Origin: Hyphomicrobiales bacterium
GTDB lineage: Bacteria; Pseudomonadota; Alphaproteobacteria; Rhizobiales; Methyloligellaceae
Direction of reading: 5' to 3'
DNA length: 41,520 bases
Assembly (NCBI GenBank): GCA_028280515.1
Contig: JANQLP010000087.1
Location: forward strand, 1-41,520
In this document: positions 33,371 through 41,439 of the stretch, in pieces
Numbering within the stretch: position 1 is the first letter of the stretch
Layout: every line of letters starts with the position of its first letter
Position numbers and translations under genes: made by a program
The notes under the pieces: generated by a model
What the model saw: only the letters and a program-made list of their open reading frames with translations
Databases searched by the model: none
What the model was told of the DNA's origin: nothing

Positions 33371-34632
33371 GCCAGACCGCTTCGAACACAGCGGTTTTGC
33401 CGTCACAACACGTCGATACAGGGCGATTGTGGGATCGCCACATGAAACTCGCCGAATTCGGCGCGACACCGGCCGGCGGCGTCAACCGACTGGCCTTGTC
33501 GGACGAGGAGATCGCCGCACGCAAAGTGCTTGTTGCCTGGGCCCAAGATGCGGGTCTGAAGCCGCGTCATGACCCCGTCGCGAATCTCTTCTTTCGTCTG
33601 GAAGGTAGCGATATCGGTGCGGCGCCGGTGCTTTCCGGTTCACACATCGACTCGCAGCCGACCGGCGGTAAGTTCGACGGCACCTTTGGTGTTCTTGCCG
33701 CGCTCGAGGCGGTCTCAGCTATCGCTGCCCACGGGAAACGGCCGCGCCGATCAATCGACGTCGTGGCCTGGATGAACGAAGAAGGCTCGCGGTTCTCTCC
33801 GGGTATGATGGGATCGGAAGCGTTCACGGGCCAGCGTCCTCTGGAAGATATCTTTGCGGTCGTCGATGCCGAAGGCGTTGCTGTCAAAGATGCTGTCGCG
33901 CGTGTTTTGGATGCGGATGCCGGGATTGCATCGGGGCCACTCGGGTTTCCAGTTCATGTGTTCGTTGAGGCCCATATCGAGCAAGGACCTGTCCTCGAAC
34001 GGGATGGCCTGGCCATCGGAGTCGTTACAGGTATTCAGGGCAGTCGGCGGTTCCGTGTCACCGTGACGGGCGAGGCCGCCCACGCTGGGACGACGCCTCG
34101 TGGCGAGCGCAGGGACGCTGTTCTTGCTGCTGCTCGCATGATCAATGCGTTGGCCGGTCTAACGGCCGAACCCGCCGATGTGATGTTCACCGTCGGGTTG
34201 CTGCGCGTCCGGCCCAATGCACCGTCCGTGGTGCCGGAGGAAGCGTACTTCTCCATCGACCTGCGTCATCCCGATAATGCGGTGCTGACCCGGCTCGGAG
34301 ACGCTATCGCCGCGTGTTGTGCGCAGGAGAAGGGGCCTTGCGGCCTGGATGTCCAAGAGATTGCCAGCGCGCCCTCACTCGACTTTCCCGAAGCGCTTCG
34401 CCGACGCATCAGCACTGTCGCGGAACGACTGGGTCTGGGTTGGCGAGAAATCTATTCCGCCGCCGGACACGACGCACGTCAGCTTCATTATCATTGCGAT
34501 AGCGGCATGATTTTCGTGCCCTGTCGCGACGGGATCAGCCACAACGAAGCCGAATGGGCCGAACCCGAGCACTTGGCCGACGGTGCACGGGTTTTGACCG
34601 ACGTTTTGTGGGATGCCGCCAATGATCCATGA
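33367..34632 (+). CDS. M20-family amidase, allantoate amidohydrolase/N-carbamoyl-amino-acid hydrolase type
   Basis: This 421-residue enzyme is a dinuclear metal hydrolase. Expected ligands are His in LSGSHIDSQPTGGKFDGTFG with the bridging Asp in the same stretch, Glu-Glu in AWMNEEGSRFSPGMMGS, His in VEAHIEQGPVLE, and the C-terminal His in DGISHNEAEWAEPEHLADGA. The dimerisation domain includes VTVTGEAAHAGTTPRGERRD. Relatives hydrolyse allantoate, N-carbamoyl-beta-alanine, hydantoin-derived N-carbamoyl amino acids or, as YlmB, formylaminopyrimidine. It lies directly before an SsuABC/ThiXYZ-type importer, and YlmB is likewise linked to ThiXYZ; the other operon genes do not fit thiamine salvage. 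It removes a carbamoyl, formyl or acyl group from nitrogen. Confidence 0.9.
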   Translation: MSQTASNTAVLPSQHVDTGRLWDRHMKLAEFGATPAGGVNRLALSDEEIAARKVLVAWAQDAGLKPRHDPVANLFFRLEGSDIGAAPVLSGSHIDSQPTGGKFDGTFGVLAALEAVSAIAAHGKRPRRSIDVVAWMNEEGSRFSPGMMGSEAFTGQRPLEDIFAVVDAEGVAVKDAVARVLDADAGIASGPLGFPVHVFVEAHIEQGPVLERDGLAIGVVTGIQGSRRFRVTVTGEAAHAGTTPRGERRDAVLAAARMINALAGLTAEPADVMFTVGLLRVRPNAPSVVPEEAYFSIDLRHPDNAVLTRLGDAIAACCAQEKGPCGLDVQEIASAPSLDFPEALRRRISTVAERLGLGWREIYSAAGHDARQLHYHCDSGMIFVPCRDGISHNEAEWAEPEHLADGARVLTDVLWDAANDP

Positions 34633-35452
34633 TGTTCGCGATACCCCACCGAACATCGGCGGAGCGTCCGATCCGCTCGTCAGCTTTGATCGTGTGTCCA
34701 TGATCTATGGCGCAGAAACCGAGCAGGCGGTCCATGCCCTAAAGGATGTCGATCTTCACGTTGACGAGGGAACGTTTGTTTCGCTGATAGGGCCATCAGG
34801 CTGTGGCAAGAGTACGTTGTTGCGAGTCCTTGCTGATCTCATCGTTCCGTCCAGTGGTCTGGTCCAGGTCGGCGGACACCCACCGGAGGCGGCACGTCAG
34901 TCACGTGAAATAGGATTCGTGTTTCAGGATCCGGCATTGCTGGAGTGGCGCAAGATCCTCCAGAACGTTGCTTTGCCACTTGAGCTTCAGGGGATTTCCC
35001 GCGCACAGCGGGAGAAAGAGGCACGTCGACTGATCTCCCTTGTCGGTCTGGACGGTTTTGAGAATGTTCGGCCATCACAGCTTTCTGGCGGCATGAGGCA
35101 GCGCGCCGCGATCGCGCGCGCACTCTCGACCTCGCCCCGTGTCATGCTCATGGATGAGCCTTTTGGTGCGCTCGACCAGATAACCCGTGACCGCATGAAC
35201 ATGGAGCTGGTCGGTATCTTTGAAACGACTGGCATCACGGTGTTGTTTGTTACGCATTCGATCCGTGAAGCGGTGCTGCTTTCTGACCGGGTTGTGGTCA
35301 TGAGTCCGAGACCGGGCCGGATCGTACGGATTTTCGACGTCGATTTGCCACGTCCGCGAACCTTGGCGTCGCGCGACAGTGACGCATTCGCCGAGCTGGT
35401 GAGCCTTGGCACGAAAGAGCTGGAAGAAGGTTATGGCGACCAGATCCGCTAA
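34622..35452 (+). CDS. ABC transporter ATP-binding protein, nitrate/sulfonate/taurine type
   Basis: This 276-residue ATPase has Walker A LIGPSGCGKSTLLRVLADL, Q-loop GFVFQDPALLEWRKILQNVA, signature PSQLSGGMRQRAAIARAL, Walker B VMLMDEPFGALDQITRDRMN and H-loop FVTHSIREAVLLSDRVVVM. The Q-loop/DPALLEW region and the short C-terminus are typical of the SsuB/TauB/ThiZ branch. ATG at 34622 follows GGGA by 8 bases; ATG 34613 is also possible. Both overlap the M20 stop. It powers the permease encoded next. Confidence 0.93.
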   Translation: MIHDVRDTPPNIGGASDPLVSFDRVSMIYGAETEQAVHALKDVDLHVDEGTFVSLIGPSGCGKSTLLRVLADLIVPSSGLVQVGGHPPEAARQSREIGFVFQDPALLEWRKILQNVALPLELQGISRAQREKEARRLISLVGLDGFENVRPSQLSGGMRQRAAIARALSTSPRVMLMDEPFGALDQITRDRMNMELVGIFETTGITVLFVTHSIREAVLLSDRVVVMSPRPGRIVRIFDVDLPRPRTLASRDSDAFAELVSLGTKELEEGYGDQIR

Positions 35453-36254
35453 CCCAGGTACGCCAGAGAGCGTGATGGCGAAGTGGCTCGGGGTCGCGGC
35501 GAGAAGCATATGGCCACCCTTGGTGACGGCTGTTGTGGTGGTGGCGACCTGGGAGGCGGTTTGCCGGCTGTTCGAAGTGCCTGCCTACATGATCCCGGCC
35601 CCATCGCGGATCTGGATGGCCTTCATCACCAATCCAGAATCACTTCTCTTTAATGCGGGCGTTACGCTGTTCGAGGCCGTAACCGGGTTTCTCATCGGTT
35701 CAATCTTGGGCGCTATGCTTGGCACGGCATTCGCCTATTCCCGCCTGCTTGCGCGCGGCATGATGCCGTACATCATCGCGGCCAACACAATTCCCGTCGT
35801 TGCCATCGCACCGATCATCATTCTGTGGTTCGGCCACGGCGTGCAATCGAAGATCGCGGTAACGGCGTTTCTGTCATTCTTTCCGCTTGCCCTTAACATG
35901 ATGAAGGGTTTGCAGTCCTACGATCGCGTCATCATGGATGTGTTCCATGTTTCAGCAGCCAACGAATGGCAACGCTTCTTCAAGATGCGTTTGCCGAACG
36001 CGCTTCCCTACGTTTTTGTCGGACTCAAACTAAACGTCACATTCTCGGTAATCGGAGCCATCGTTGCTGAGTTCGTCCAGGCCGACAAGGGCCTGGGCTT
36101 CGTCATCATGACCACCTATCGGACGCTGAACATGCCGCGCCTTTGGGCGGCCATGCTGCTTTCGGCGCTGATCGGAATCATGTTCTTCGCGCTGATTGCG
36201 CTTATCGAAAGGTGGGCGATCCCCTGGCACAGCTCCATGCGAAATGACGAATAA
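35433..36254 (+). CDS. ABC transporter permease, SsuC/TauC type
   Basis: This 273-residue membrane protein has about six hydrophobic helices. The family stretch PAYMIPAPSRIWMAFITN follows the first helix, then PYIIAANTIPVVAIAPIIIL. The coupling loop that docks on the ATPase reads VFHVSAANEWQRFFKMRLPN. AIVAEFVQADKGLGFVIM and a final helix end in IERWAIPWHS. The start at 35433 overlaps the ATPase gene by 20 bases, with GGAAG upstream; ATG 35475 is an alternative. It forms the channel for the substrate delivered by the binding protein at 36335. Confidence 0.93.
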   Translation: MATRSANPGTPESVMAKWLGVAARSIWPPLVTAVVVVATWEAVCRLFEVPAYMIPAPSRIWMAFITNPESLLFNAGVTLFEAVTGFLIGSILGAMLGTAFAYSRLLARGMMPYIIAANTIPVVAIAPIIILWFGHGVQSKIAVTAFLSFFPLALNMMKGLQSYDRVIMDVFHVSAANEWQRFFKMRLPNALPYVFVGLKLNVTFSVIGAIVAEFVQADKGLGFVIMTTYRTLNMPRLWAAMLLSALIGIMFFALIALIERWAIPWHSSMRNDE

Positions 36255-36334
36255 CAGGAGCAAGTTGTGAAGAGGCACAGAACAACAGGGGACGTCGAGG
36301 TAAGAGGAAAGGCATCAACAATAGGAGGTTTGCC

Positions 36335-37345
36335 ATGACCAGGTTGTTAAGCACCACGGTGTGTTTTGTCATAAGCATGATGATGTTTGGTCTTGTCAGC
36401 GGGGCGAAAGCCGAAGAGACCTTGCGTCTCGAATGGGTGATGCAAGGTCAGTTTGCCGGACCGATCGTGGCCCTCGACAAGGGCTACTACAGCGACGCCG
36501 GCGTCGATGTCGAGTTGTTGCCGGCTGGCCCTGATATCAAGCCGGCCGTGACCGTCGCCCAGGGCGCTGACACTTTTGGTCTGGGTCATCCCAACCAGAT
36601 TATCGCGGCACGCTCGAACGGTGTGCCGTTGGTCATGGTGATGCAATTCGGTCAAAAGAGCGCAACCACCTACATTGCGCGTGCTGACAGTGGCATCACC
36701 TCGGTCGAGGACATGCCGGGTCACAGCGTTGGTCTTTGGTTCGGCGGCGACGAGCACGAGTTTGTTGCCATGCTGAACGCCGCGGGTGTCGAACAAGAGG
36801 ATGTCACGATCATCTCGCAGGGCTACGACATCATTGCGTGGCTGAACGGCGAGTATGACGTCATGCAGGTCACACGATTTAATGAGTTACAGCTTGTTTA
36901 TGACAACGGCTATACGGCCGATGATCTCGTTTTCCTTAACCCGGAAGACTATGGCGTCGCGCTTGTTTCCGGTGGCCTCTTCACCACGGAAGAAGTGATT
37001 GCGGAACAGCCTGATATGGTTCAGGCCGTCGTCGAGGCAACAATGCGGGGCTGGAAGGATGCCCTTGCTGACCCTGAGGCTGCCGCGGAGATCGTCGTGC
37101 GCTACAACGACGAGCTCGATGTGGCCAGTCAGGTTGCTCAGATCAAGGCGATGGGTGACCTGATTTGTGCCGGTCCGACGTTGAATGGCGAGTTTGGCAA
37201 GTCGGTCCTTGCCGACTGGCAGACTTCCCAGGACGTTATGCTGGGTGCCGGTGTGATCGATAGCGAAGTCGTTCTTGAAGAAGGCTTCACCAACGACTTC
37301 TGGACAGCTGTCGCCGAAGAAAACAAGTCGGTGGTCTGTCCGTAA
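36335..37345 (+). CDS. Periplasmic NMT1/THI5-like substrate-binding protein
   Basis: This 336-residue protein has a signal peptide of about 26 residues (LLSTTVCFVISMMMFGLVSG, cleaved after AKA). The mature part begins EETLRLEWVMQGQFAGPIVA and continues KGYYSDAGVDVELLPAGPDI, FGLGHPNQIIAARSNGVPLV and GHSVGLWFGGDEHEFVAML, all typical of ThiY/SsuA-type binding proteins. A strong AGGAGG lies before the ATG. Relatives bind pyrimidines, sulfonates, riboflavin or aromatic acids. It belongs to the ATPase/permease pair just upstream and is followed by a strong hairpin and a paralogue without a signal peptide. Confidence 0.93.
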   Translation: MTRLLSTTVCFVISMMMFGLVSGAKAEETLRLEWVMQGQFAGPIVALDKGYYSDAGVDVELLPAGPDIKPAVTVAQGADTFGLGHPNQIIAARSNGVPLVMVMQFGQKSATTYIARADSGITSVEDMPGHSVGLWFGGDEHEFVAMLNAAGVEQEDVTIISQGYDIIAWLNGEYDVMQVTRFNELQLVYDNGYTADDLVFLNPEDYGVALVSGGLFTTEEVIAEQPDMVQAVVEATMRGWKDALADPEAAAEIVVRYNDELDVASQVAQIKAMGDLICAGPTLNGEFGKSVLADWQTSQDVMLGAGVIDSEVVLEEGFTNDFWTAVAEENKSVVCP

Positions 37346-37359
37346 CGTCTTGTGTGCAG

Positions 37360-37395
37360 GACAGCCGGCGCCCGTTCGCCAAGGCGCCGGCTGTC
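37360..37395 (+). terminator. 13-bp perfect stem-loop between the two binding-protein genes
   Basis: GACAGCCGGCGCC (37360-37372) pairs perfectly with GGCGCCGGCTGTC (37383-37395) across a 10-base loop. It lies 14 bases after the periplasmic binding-protein stop. No T-run follows, and the next gene starts 25 bases later. It probably protects the upstream message or partly terminates transcription, giving more binding protein than enzymes. Confidence 0.65.
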
Positions 37396-37420
37396 AGCTG
37401 ATACAATGAGGACCCTTCCG

Positions 37421-38371
37421 ATGCCGTCGTCGCAGGAAGAGCAAGTCATTCGTATACGCCTTCTATGGCTGCCGCAGGCGCAGTTCGCCGGCTATCTGCT
37501 GGCGCAAGCGCAGAGCCAAGCAGCCGACGAAAGTGTGCGTATTGTCTGTGAACCGGCTGATCTAAAGGTCAGTCCAACCGTGGCCGTGCTTGAAGGCGAG
37601 GCGGAGTTCGCTGTTGCCAGCCCGGCTCATATCGTGGAGTCCGGCGCACCGGACGATCTTGTCTGGCTGCTGACAATTCAGCAGGAAAGCCCGCTTCTGT
37701 ATCCGGTGTGGCGTGACAGCGGCATCGAAACGCCACTTGATCTCAAGGAACGATCTGTCGCTATTTGGCCAGGCAATGAAGATCTTGAATTCCAATGGAT
37801 GGTCAAACGGGCGGGCTTGGATCCCGCTACAGTGAGGCGAAAGCCGGTCGGTGACACCGTAACGCCGTTTCTGAACCACGACGTCGATTGTGCGCAGATG
37901 ACCTGCTACCACGAACTTCACGTAGCCGAAGCACAACTGTCTGACTTCGACGCGATCCGTGTGTTCTATGCTGCTGATTACGGCGCAAGCCTGATAAAAG
38001 ATGGCTTGATCGCTCGACGCGACTGGGTTGAACGTAATACGGACCAGGTGCAAACGGTCGTTGACGCGGTGCTATCGGGTTGGACCATCGCATTTGACGA
38101 TCGGGCGATTGCACTTGAGGCTTGTGTTGCGGCGCGGCCGGACATGGATAGGGAAGACCATCAACGCCAGCTCGCGGATATTCGTGCGCTCTCGTTGTGC
38201 GGGCCGACCCTGACACACGGCCTGGGCTATCCTGATAGGGAACATGCGCGGCGTGCGGTCGAGGCTGCCGAGAGCGTTGGTATTGGAAAGTCTGGCCTTG
38301 TATCCGAGAGCATGGTCATGTCGAAGTTTTGGGAGTCTGCGCCGGAGGTGTCTCGGCGCAGGGCATGGTGA
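37421..38371 (+). CDS. NMT1/THI5-like protein without signal peptide (cytoplasmic binding-protein paralogue)
   Basis: This 316-residue protein aligns along its length with the preceding binding protein: IRIRLLWLPQAQFAGYLLAQ against LRLEWVMQGQFAGPIVA, FAVASPAHIVESGAPDDLVW, RSVAIWPGNEDLEFQWMVKR, TCYHELHVAEAQL and VFYAADYGASLIKDGLIARR. No signal peptide or membrane segment precedes the domain. ATG at 37421 follows AGGA by 8 bases; ATG 37406 is possible and also gives no signal. Its stop overlaps the start of the FAD dehydrogenase gene (ATGGTGA). It may be a cytosolic sensor, a substrate carrier or an enzyme, as yeast THI5 is a member of this fold that acts in synthesis. Confidence 0.88.
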   Translation: MPSSQEEQVIRIRLLWLPQAQFAGYLLAQAQSQAADESVRIVCEPADLKVSPTVAVLEGEAEFAVASPAHIVESGAPDDLVWLLTIQQESPLLYPVWRDSGIETPLDLKERSVAIWPGNEDLEFQWMVKRAGLDPATVRRKPVGDTVTPFLNHDVDCAQMTCYHELHVAEAQLSDFDAIRVFYAADYGASLIKDGLIARRDWVERNTDQVQTVVDAVLSGWTIAFDDRAIALEACVAARPDMDREDHQRQLADIRALSLCGPTLTHGLGYPDREHARRAVEAAESVGIGKSGLVSESMVMSKFWESAPEVSRRRAW

Positions 38372-39525
38372 ACGATACCGCCGAGGTTGTTGTCGTTGGC
38401 GCCGGAATTGTCGGCGCCGCCATCGCCTATGAGTTGGCGAAGCGTGGCCATGATGTTCTGATCGTTGAGAAGGGTACGCTTGGTGGTGCGGTATCGGGCG
38501 CCAGCCTGGCCTGTATCAGCACGCATATGATGGATCTCGACGAGTTGCCGTTGCTGCGGTGGTCGTGTGAAGCCTGGAAACGGCTTCATGATGAGTTTGG
38601 CGGCTTTGAGTATCATGCGTGTGGTCAGCTCCGTTTTGTCTTGAGAGATGATGATATCGATGTCGCCAGGCGTTGGGTCGACGCTGAGAGGGGAGTCGGA
38701 CTGGCCCCCGAGTTGCTTGACCCAACACAGGTGCGTGAGGTCGAGCCGTTGCTCGAGGGCCCGGTCGTGGGAGCTTCCTGGTCTACAGCGGACGCTGTCG
38801 TGAACCCTTTTCTCGCGGTGCGGATGTTTCTGAAGGCGGCTCGATCGCAAGGCGCCCGTGTTCGAGCCCATTGTCCGGTGGAGGCGTTGGTCGAGAGCGA
38901 TGGCGCGATCCGTGGTGTTCGCACGACGGATCGAGAGGTCGTTGCGGCGCGTCAGGTTGTTTTGGCGGCCGGGCCCTGGACCGCACGGCTAGCGGCCACT
39001 GTTGATCTGGCGTTGCCGATCAAACCTCGCAAAGCGCAGTGCCTCGCGACGGTTCGTATGCCGCCGTCTATCAGGCGTGTGGTTGGCGCCTGCGAGAGTG
39101 GCGGTGGTGTGGAAGCCGGTTACACGCAGATTCAGCAGGCGCATAACGGCCAGATCCTGTTCAATACCGTCTTGGCCGGCGGGCAATCGGATGACGGTGC
39201 TCAAGACAACGTATCGCAGGTCGATGAACCGTTCGTCAGGGATTCGGTAGCGACCCTTCTCATGCTGTTTCCGCAGCTCTTGGACGTTGCGTTGTTACGC
39301 TCCTGGGTCCGTTTTGAAGCTGTGACGCCGGACGATCGCTTTTTGATCGGCTCGGGCGGACCTGATGGTCTATGGATCGCGGCCGGTGACTGCGGCACAG
39401 GATTTGTGCGTGCTCCGGCAATAGCCCGCTGTGTTGCCGACATGCTCACGGACGAGACGCCGATTTTCGATACCTCGATCTACGCGCCCGGCCGCTTCGA
39501 TGGTTCGAAGGCTGCCTGGGCATGA
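38365..39525 (+). CDS. FAD-dependent amine/amino-acid dehydrogenase, DAO-type (beta-like subunit)
   Basis: This 386-residue flavoprotein has an N-terminal dinucleotide fold (VVVVGAGIVGAAIAYELAKR, followed by DVLIVEKG), GTLGGAVSGASLACI, a substrate domain, and the C-terminal FAD segment TPDDRFLIGSGGPDGLWIAA with CGTGFVRAPAIARCVADML. It belongs to the glycine/D-amino-acid oxidase family, close in style to HcnC, OoxB and beta subunits of heteromeric proline or opine dehydrogenases. It should oxidise a C-N bond. Overlapping starts tie it to the gene before it and to the 2Fe-2S subunit after it. Confidence 0.91.
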   Translation: MVNDTAEVVVVGAGIVGAAIAYELAKRGHDVLIVEKGTLGGAVSGASLACISTHMMDLDELPLLRWSCEAWKRLHDEFGGFEYHACGQLRFVLRDDDIDVARRWVDAERGVGLAPELLDPTQVREVEPLLEGPVVGASWSTADAVVNPFLAVRMFLKAARSQGARVRAHCPVEALVESDGAIRGVRTTDREVVAARQVVLAAGPWTARLAATVDLALPIKPRKAQCLATVRMPPSIRRVVGACESGGGVEAGYTQIQQAHNGQILFNTVLAGGQSDDGAQDNVSQVDEPFVRDSVATLLMLFPQLLDVALLRSWVRFEAVTPDDRFLIGSGGPDGLWIAAGDCGTGFVRAPAIARCVADMLTDETPIFDTSIYAPGRFDGSKAAWA

Positions 39526-39767
39526 CGCGGATTGTGGTCAACGGTGTGACGTGCGACGTACCCGCTGGGTTCACCGTTGCTGCGGCGTTGCTGTCGGTCG
39601 GTCACGTCGCCCTTCGACGCAGTATTCGACGGCACGAACCGCGAGGCCCGTTCTGTGGCATGGGGGGCTGCTATGAATGCGTGGCCCGTGTCGACGGGCA
39701 GGCCGACGTGCGGACATGTGTTACCGAAGTGCACGAGGGCATGCTGGTGGAGGTCGATCCACCATGA
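39522..39767 (+). CDS. Small 2Fe-2S ferredoxin-like subunit (HcnA-like)
   Basis: This 81-residue protein has the cluster-binding pattern C-x4-C-x2-C-x12-C in FCGMGGCYECVARVDGQADV followed by RTC. The N-terminus VVNGVTCDVPAGFTVAAALL is the ferredoxin-like strand pair. Small proteins of this kind carry electrons in heterotrimeric FAD dehydrogenases such as hydrogen cyanide synthase and opine oxidases. Its ATG overlaps the preceding TGA as ATGA, and its own stop overlaps the next start in the same way, so the three subunits are made in step. Confidence 0.91.
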   Translation: MTRIVVNGVTCDVPAGFTVAAALLSVGHVALRRSIRRHEPRGPFCGMGGCYECVARVDGQADVRTCVTEVHEGMLVEVDPP

Positions 39768-41188
39768 CGCGACGCCTGAAAAGTGATCTCGTGGTGATCG
39801 GCGCCGGACCCGCCGGGCTTGAAGCGGCCGCCGTTGCGAGTGCGGCCGGCGTTTCCGTGACGGTACTCGACAATTTTGCCGCGCCAGGCGGGCAGTACCA
39901 CATGCAACCCGGAGGCTCCGACTCCAGATTCTGCAAGGCATCGCAGGTACGCCAAGGCGTGGCGGCCATACGCCGTGTGATTGATCACGGTGGAGCCATA
40001 CTGAGCGGCGCAGAGGTGTGGGGCGTCTTTCCCGGCTTTTCGGTTCATGCCCAGGACGGCGAAGGTGCGATCCGGCTGGATGCGCAAACCCTACTCATTG
40101 CCACGGGTGCCCATGATCGGACGTTAGCATTTCCTGGATGGACGCTGCCGGGTGTCATGACGCCCGGCGCGGCACAACGCCTTGCGAAGACCAGTGGCAT
40201 CCCGCCGGGCAAGCGGACCTTGCTTGCAGGCAGCGGCCCCTTCTTGCTGCCGGTCGCCAATGCCGTGCTCAAGGTGGGAGGACGATTGGCCGAAATCCTG
40301 GAAGCGCGCCACCTCGATGCCGGCCCATTGACACTCCTGTTGAAACACCCTGAGAAGTGGCCGGAGGCGGCGCGGTTGTTGTGGCCGCTCATTGTTCACC
40401 GTCCACGGTTCCGCTTCGGTGAGGTTGTGATCGAAGCGTTGGGTGATGAACGGGTCGAGGCGGCTCGTGTTGCGCCACTGGATGCCGGCGGGAAACCACT
40501 TCCAGAACAGGCGCGCTTGGTCGAGAACATCGACTCGTTACTGGTTGGTTATGGTTTTCGCCCACAGATTGAGATGACCTCGATACTGGGGTGTGAGCAT
40601 CGTTTTGACGCGTTATCCGGCGAATGGTGTTGTGTGGTCGGCGATGAAACTGGCGCAACGAGTGTGCCGGGTGTGTTCGCGGCGGGTGAGATTGTATCGG
40701 TCGGCGGCGCGGTGCCAGCGCGGCTCTCCGGCAAGATCGCTGGTCTTGGTATCGTCGAGCATCTAGGTGGGGATGCGACCGCCGAAGAGCGCCGGGCCTT
40801 GGTGCGTCAACTCGGTCGCGCCCGCCGTTTTGCCGATGCCCTCCACCGCGCTTTCGCGCCACCTCAGGGTCTGCCAGGGAATCTGCCTGACGAAACTCTG
40901 ATCTGCCGCTGCGAGGACGTTACCGTCGGTGAGCTTCGCCGCGAGATGGTCAATGGTGTCGATGATGTCTATGGCGCAAAGTTATGGACGCGGGCCGGCA
41001 TGGGCGTCTGCCAAGGCCGTATCTGCGGATGGGGTATCGCACGGTTTATCGCAGCCGAAACGGGAACGTCGGTCTCAGACCTTGGTTTCAACCAACCCCG
41101 TATCCCGCTTCGTCCCGTTCCTCTGCGGGTGGTTCAAGCGTCACTTGAGAACGGATACTCGGGACAAGCCGATGGCGTCGTTTCATAG
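39764..41188 (+). CDS. FAD/NAD(P)-binding oxidoreductase subunit with C-terminal BFD-type 2Fe-2S domain (alpha-like)
   Basis: This 474-residue subunit has an N-terminal dinucleotide fold (DLVVIGAGPAGLEAAAVASA), the second nucleotide motif ATGAHDRTLAFPGWTLPGVM, GKRTLLAGSGPFLLPVANAV, and GVFAAGEIVSVGGAVPARLS. The C-terminal region carries four Cys as CRCEDVTVGE and MGVCQGRICGWG, the bacterioferritin-associated-ferredoxin-like cluster domain. This layout is that of HcnB, OoxA/NoxA and alpha subunits of heteromeric proline dehydrogenase, passing electrons from the DAO-type subunit to the respiratory chain. It is the last gene of the operon. Confidence 0.91.
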   Translation: MTRRLKSDLVVIGAGPAGLEAAAVASAAGVSVTVLDNFAAPGGQYHMQPGGSDSRFCKASQVRQGVAAIRRVIDHGGAILSGAEVWGVFPGFSVHAQDGEGAIRLDAQTLLIATGAHDRTLAFPGWTLPGVMTPGAAQRLAKTSGIPPGKRTLLAGSGPFLLPVANAVLKVGGRLAEILEARHLDAGPLTLLLKHPEKWPEAARLLWPLIVHRPRFRFGEVVIEALGDERVEAARVAPLDAGGKPLPEQARLVENIDSLLVGYGFRPQIEMTSILGCEHRFDALSGEWCCVVGDETGATSVPGVFAAGEIVSVGGAVPARLSGKIAGLGIVEHLGGDATAEERRALVRQLGRARRFADALHRAFAPPQGLPGNLPDETLICRCEDVTVGELRREMVNGVDDVYGAKLWTRAGMGVCQGRICGWGIARFIAAETGTSVSDLGFNQPRIPLRPVPLRVVQASLENGYSGQADGVVS

Positions 41189-41439
41189 GTCATGTTCGCA
41201 CAACGGCCATCGTACTCATCTCGTATGGACGAAAAAACCACGCCAACTTCGACCTATTCACGCGATCGACAAAATCTTGCTACGGCCGGTCCCGACCGGA
41301 CTGCACCTTGCCTGTTTAAGGATGTCGTGACTCGCAAGGACGGGGAAATCCGACCGGAGTCCGGATTGCTGGAAACTGCCCACACCACCATTTTCCATAA
41401 TGCAGATCGTGGGGCTCGTTTCTGTAGGCGCAGAGTTAA
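41189..41439. other. Intergenic region before the right IS-type end
   Basis: No gene is supported between the operon end and the IS-type repeats. Short frames here are antisense to one another. TCCATAATGCAGAT at 41394-41407 recurs elsewhere in the window. No clear terminator follows the operon. Confidence 0.45.

Noticed and set aside
33367-37345. Reading the M20 enzyme plus importer as a YlmB-ThiXYZ thiamine-salvage system
   Set aside because: The amidase and importer types fit, but the rest of the operon (FAD dehydrogenase trio, aminotransferase, SDR) does not belong to pyrimidine salvage, and no other thiamine gene is present; kept only as an alternative.
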